From NCBI GenBank assembly GCA_018903055.1, contig JAHIPW010000039.1:1-7303 (forward strand): DNA of 7,303 nt. The letters run 5' to 3'. Below the pieces are notes generated by a model, which did no database searches, was not told where the DNA came from, and saw nothing but the letters and a program-made list of their open reading frames with translations. The DNA is from DRGV01 sp018903055 [NCBI: bacterium] (lineage in GTDB: Bacteria > UBP18 > UBA7526). Made by a program: the position numbers and the translations under genes. This document shows positions 4,927 to 7,303 of the stretch, in pieces. Each line of letters begins with the position of its first letter. Within the stretch, counting starts at the first letter, position 1.

Positions 4927-6549
4927 TTAGACCTCCAGGCTTCCGTATAGCCTTATTGCTTCTTCCTTCAGGGGGCATTCTAAGTCGCAGCTTACGCAGT
5001 ATTTATTTATCTTTCTGGGAAAGTCGTTCAGTTCCGTGGCCCGGCGGATATCCTCTGCCGCCTGGTCCACGGTAATGATGAGTCTATCAATATCCTCTTG
5101 GGTTCTTTTGGTCTCCAATCGCTTGCCAAACCTCAGGTAATCGAAGTATAAGTGATCGAAGGTAAAGTTTAAAACAATAGGAGCCGCCCAGTAGTAGGTG
5201 GTAAACTGGAGGTCGTTATCCAAGTCCTCCTGAGTGGGCTGGCGGGGCTCGGTCTTGTAATCGATTAATATATGACTACTATCGGGGAGTTCGTCCACCC
5301 GGTCCATATAACCAATCATGATGGCCTTCTCCCCAATGGGTAATTCAAAGTATTTCTCTAAATACCTGGCTCGCTGGAAGCCTTTCTTAATGAATTTCTG
5401 GTAGTAATCCTTCACCATCTTCAGCCCGTCCTGATAGTACCTCCTCTCCTCTTCCTTATTCCGATAACCGATCGGAATCCAGTGCTTATTATAGAGTTTC
5501 AAGAGGTAGCGCAGGGGAGGGGTGGTGAAGAGACCGTCATAGGCATAGAACTCCTCAAAGGTAGTATGGATGCTGGAGCCAAAGGAGAAGAAGAACTTGG
5601 GCTTCATGGGAATCTTATCGATATAGACCGCCTGGTACTGTGCCGGGCATCTCTGGAACATACTCATCTTGGAGTAACTGAGGCGCAGTCTTTCTTTAGC
5701 ATCCGGGATCTCCTTAAACTCCGGGCAGGTCTCCTTATAATCGCACCAGCCACAGAGGGGACCGGTCTTGGGCGAGAAGTCCTCCTTCTGGATGCCCTGG
5801 GCGATATTATGAATGGCCCGTTTAAGGGCCTTTATTCTCTGGGCTTCTCCCCCAATACGGGAGACGCTCACCTTGCGCGGTCGATATTGACCATTCTCCT
5901 GGGCAGCGAGATAGTAGATGGAGAGCCGCTTCGGTTCCCTTCTCCAGTTCTCCTGGCAGGCAATGTGGTAGATATCGAGCTGTAGGGTCTCCTGAACCTC
6001 AGTGGGGTGGAGGGGGCTCTCCAATTCACTCTCATCCTTGATCTTACGGGAGGTCTTATAATCGATGATCTCCCACCCTCCATCGGGAAGCCTATCTACG
6101 CGGTCTATCCTTCCCACCAGTTCATAATCTCCGATCTTTACCTTAAAGAATTCCTCAAGATAGAGGACCCGATTGGGGTCTACCTTGGCTTTCTCATAGT
6201 AGGCCTTCAGGATGCCCCTACCGCGTTCTCTGAAGGCCTCTTCTTCCTCTTTATCCTTATAGGCCGTAGCGATCCAGTTCCTGTGATAAGTAGCCATCAG
6301 ATCCTCTAACTTAGCTTTCTTAGGATCACAGTCTCTGTGATAATCTCTTAGGGTATTATGGATGGTGGAACCAAAGTCTAAGTAAAGGCTGGGCTTGGTG
6401 GGTCTTTTCTCAATATACTGGTACTTATACTTTAAGGGGCACTGACTGTAGGTACTGATTTTGGAATAACTTAATCTCACCGCTCCCCGGAGGAAAAGAT
6501 TACTGATAAACTTTCCAATGAGGGGTATTATCTTCTCAAAGCGAATCAT
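4927..6549 (-). CDS. Tandem RecB/Cas4-like PD-(D/E)XK nuclease with two complete modules
   Basis: The 540-residue protein holds two copies of a RecB/AddB/Cas4-type nuclease domain (PDDEXK_1-like). Module 1 (about 25-280) has RLSYSK, C37, FGSTIH (H64), GRID149RVD, IID163YK165T, Q190/Y194, and a C266-x2-C269-x5-C275 cluster. Module 2 (about 287-530) has RLSYSK, C301, FGSSIH (H328), GYMD416RVD, LID430YK432T, Q448/Y452, and C518-x2-C521-x3-C525. Each has four cysteines placed as for a 4Fe-4S cluster and a complete catalytic set. In RecB, AddB and Cas4 such domains cut single-stranded DNA ends. By my count about 22 of the first 47 residues match between modules, so this is an internal duplication. 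There is no helicase domain. The ATG (6547-6549) follows AAGGGAAGGGAA; a GTG at codon 24 just before RLSYSK would remove a hydrophobic 23-residue N-terminus and is an alternative start. Partner and pathway are unknown. Confidence 0.88.
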   Translation of the reverse strand: MIRFEKIIPLIGKFISNLFLRGAVRLSYSKISTYSQCPLKYKYQYIEKRPTKPSLYLDFGSTIHNTLRDYHRDCDPKKAKLEDLMATYHRNWIATAYKDKEEEEAFRERGRGILKAYYEKAKVDPNRVLYLEEFFKVKIGDYELVGRIDRVDRLPDGGWEIIDYKTSRKIKDESELESPLHPTEVQETLQLDIYHIACQENWRREPKRLSIYYLAAQENGQYRPRKVSVSRIGGEAQRIKALKRAIHNIAQGIQKEDFSPKTGPLCGWCDYKETCPEFKEIPDAKERLRLSYSKMSMFQRCPAQYQAVYIDKIPMKPKFFFSFGSSIHTTFEEFYAYDGLFTTPPLRYLLKLYNKHWIPIGYRNKEEERRYYQDGLKMVKDYYQKFIKKGFQRARYLEKYFELPIGEKAIMIGYMDRVDELPDSSHILIDYKTEPRQPTQEDLDNDLQFTTYYWAAPIVLNFTFDHLYFDYLRFGKRLETKRTQEDIDRLIITVDQAAEDIRRATELNDFPRKINKYCVSCDLECPLKEEAIRLYGSLEV

Positions 6550-6584
6550 TTCCCTTCCCTTTAGTCTGACTATTATCGATACTT

Positions 6585-6609
6585 AAAAAGGGGGATTTCT
6601 CCCCCTTTT
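6585..6609 (-). terminator. Intrinsic terminator-like hairpin after the GAF gene
   Basis: In the minus direction AAAAGGGGGA (6609-6600) pairs with TCCCCCTTTT (6595-6586) around a GAAA loop, and the transcript continues with the T-run of the stem plus one more T. The G/C core is 5 bp. It also works in reverse, though less well. It lies 217 bases after the GAF gene stop and only 35 bases before the tandem nuclease start codon, so it probably separates the two transcripts. Confidence 0.65.
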
Positions 6610-6826
6610 CTTTAGCTACCCCTAACTTCCAACGGAGTTGATAACTTCGTATCTACGGGGCCTGACTGGGCTTCTATAGGGGGCTACTCTCCTTGCTTAC
6701 TGGACTTTTACATCTTTCGTCTTTCGGTATACGTCTTGTTACGAACGACGATAGACGATAACCGAAACGAGCCTCGCAACCGCAACCGTTTGACGATGAA
6801 CGGCAAATTTGCAAAAGTCGAGTGAC
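6610..6826. other. Spacer without a gene; weak repeats only
   Basis: I find no supported gene in this stretch. It contains a weak fold between CCCC (6619-6622) and GGGG (6657-6660) with two 4-bp inner stems: CAAC/GTTG at 6630-6640, and GATA/TATC at 6640-6653, which shares its first base. It also contains an imperfect inverted repeat around 6715-6770 (TTCGGT 6723-6728 against ACCGAA 6761-6766) rich in GACGAT-like words. It resembles the degenerate repeat spacers elsewhere in the window. Confidence 0.4.
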
Positions 6827-7303
6827 TTACTTTCTTTCCTCTATGGCCTGTGCCTTATCAAGGGAAGTAGCCACCAGGCTTCCCAGGAGTTCCAAGAGGA
6901 GCTGGTCCCTCTCCTGGAAAGACTCTCCAGATAGCCGGTTCCTGATCTCAATCACCCCAATGGTCTTTCCCTTACTCACCAAGGGAGAGACGATTCCACT
7001 TCCCGGCTTGGGGGTATCTACGAGAGAGGAGGTTCCAAACTCAGAGGCCATCCAAACCTCCCCCCTTCCTTCCTTTACCTTGATATCCGCCAAGGCTTCT
7101 TCACTCATGGGACCACTCATATCATAGCCCATTCTGGCCTTCAATTCCCTGGTCTTCTCACTCTTCAAAAAGATGATGAGTTCCGAGACCTTCATGATGT
7201 CAGAGATAGTCTGAGCACTGAGCCTCAGGGCCTCTTTTAGACTCAGGACAGTCGGAATCTCCCTGGCTGCCTTAAAGAGAGCAAAGAGTTCCTGGGGAGA
7301 GAG
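6827..7303 (-). CDS. GAF-domain protein, C-terminal part (5' end outside window)
   Basis: The frame is open from the window edge to a TAA at 6827-6829, giving 158 residues. An ATG at 7193-7195 is internal, since coding continues through it. The visible part begins SPQELFALFKAAREIPTVLS, a helix typical just before GAF domains, followed by a GAF core: LSAQTISDIMKVSELIIFL, then GEVWMASEFG, the strand GSGIVSPLVSKGKTIGVIEI, and a last helix (LLLELLGSLVATSLDKAQAI). GAF domains bind small molecules or mediate dimerisation in signalling proteins. The protein ends right after the domain, so no kinase, GGDEF or output domain follows; any partner domain would be at the unseen N-terminus. Ligand and role are unknown. 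Confidence 0.8.
   Translation of the reverse strand, partial: LSPQELFALFKAAREIPTVLSLKEALRLSAQTISDIMKVSELIIFLKSEKTRELKARMGYDMSGPMSEEALADIKVKEGRGEVWMASEFGTSSLVDTPKPGSGIVSPLVSKGKTIGVIEIRNRLSGESFQERDQLLLELLGSLVATSLDKAQAIEERK

Noticed and set aside
5482-5985. Long plus-strand open frame (167 codons) antisense to the tandem nuclease, and other plus-strand frames opposite comEC.
   Set aside because: They mirror genes whose minus-strand products have clear domains, have no recognisable protein features, and have no convincing ribosome binding sites.
6641-6652. ATAACTTCGTAT matches 12 of 13 bases of a loxP arm.
   Set aside because: No 8-bp spacer followed by the inverted second arm is present, and the word forms part of a local weak inverted repeat. 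A single half-site is not evidence of a recombination site.

Overview
This looks like a piece of a bacterial chromosome of moderate GC, probably from an uncultured lineage assembled from metagenome data. Bacterial features are a DUF4131-type ComEC, purine-rich Shine-Dalgarno sites and a candidate intrinsic terminator. The spacers are full of low-complexity and palindromic repeats of a kind I associate with candidate-phylum genomes. That placement is an impression and I do not name a taxon. Every gene I can support lies on the minus strand, so transcription runs from high to low coordinates.

In transcription order the window holds: the 3' part of a GAF-domain protein (6827-7303, cut by the window edge); a 217-base spacer ending in a terminator-like hairpin (6585-6609); a 540-residue protein made of two tandem RecB/Cas4-like PD-(D/E)XK nuclease modules (4927-6549); a leader with a hairpin against a strong Shine-Dalgarno; an unrecognised 55-residue membrane protein (4603-4770); a 490-base repeat-rich spacer with an octamer array and a three-way-junction palindrome; a very large ComEC/Rec2 DNA-uptake channel (716-4111); another repeat spacer with a possible gene remnant; a small membrane-anchored DUF559/VSR-like nuclease whose reading frame is cut by one in-frame TGA (132-473, tail 54-131); and the first 16 codons of another membrane or exported protein (1-48).

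The centre of interest is ComEC. It has the expected N-terminal membrane segments, DUF4131 region, competence domain and C-terminal metallo-beta-lactamase (MBL) domain. It also carries an insert of roughly 110-120 residues inside the competence domain, with two extra membrane segments and a ComEA-like helix-hairpin-helix. At the same time the MBL metal ligands are largely lost (N-P-S-L-E-H in place of H-x-D-x-D-H, T-S-N for T-G-D, A-H-G-S for H-H-G-S). The channel thus appears to have gained a DNA-binding module and lost its built-in nuclease activity. Two PD-(D/E)XK nuclease genes lie on either side of it. That they serve DNA uptake together is a hypothesis from gene order only.

TGA ends the 55-residue gene, and no in-frame TGA occurs in the two long genes, so the TGA in the small nuclease is better read as a nonsense mutation, a sequence error or local read-through than as a changed genetic code.
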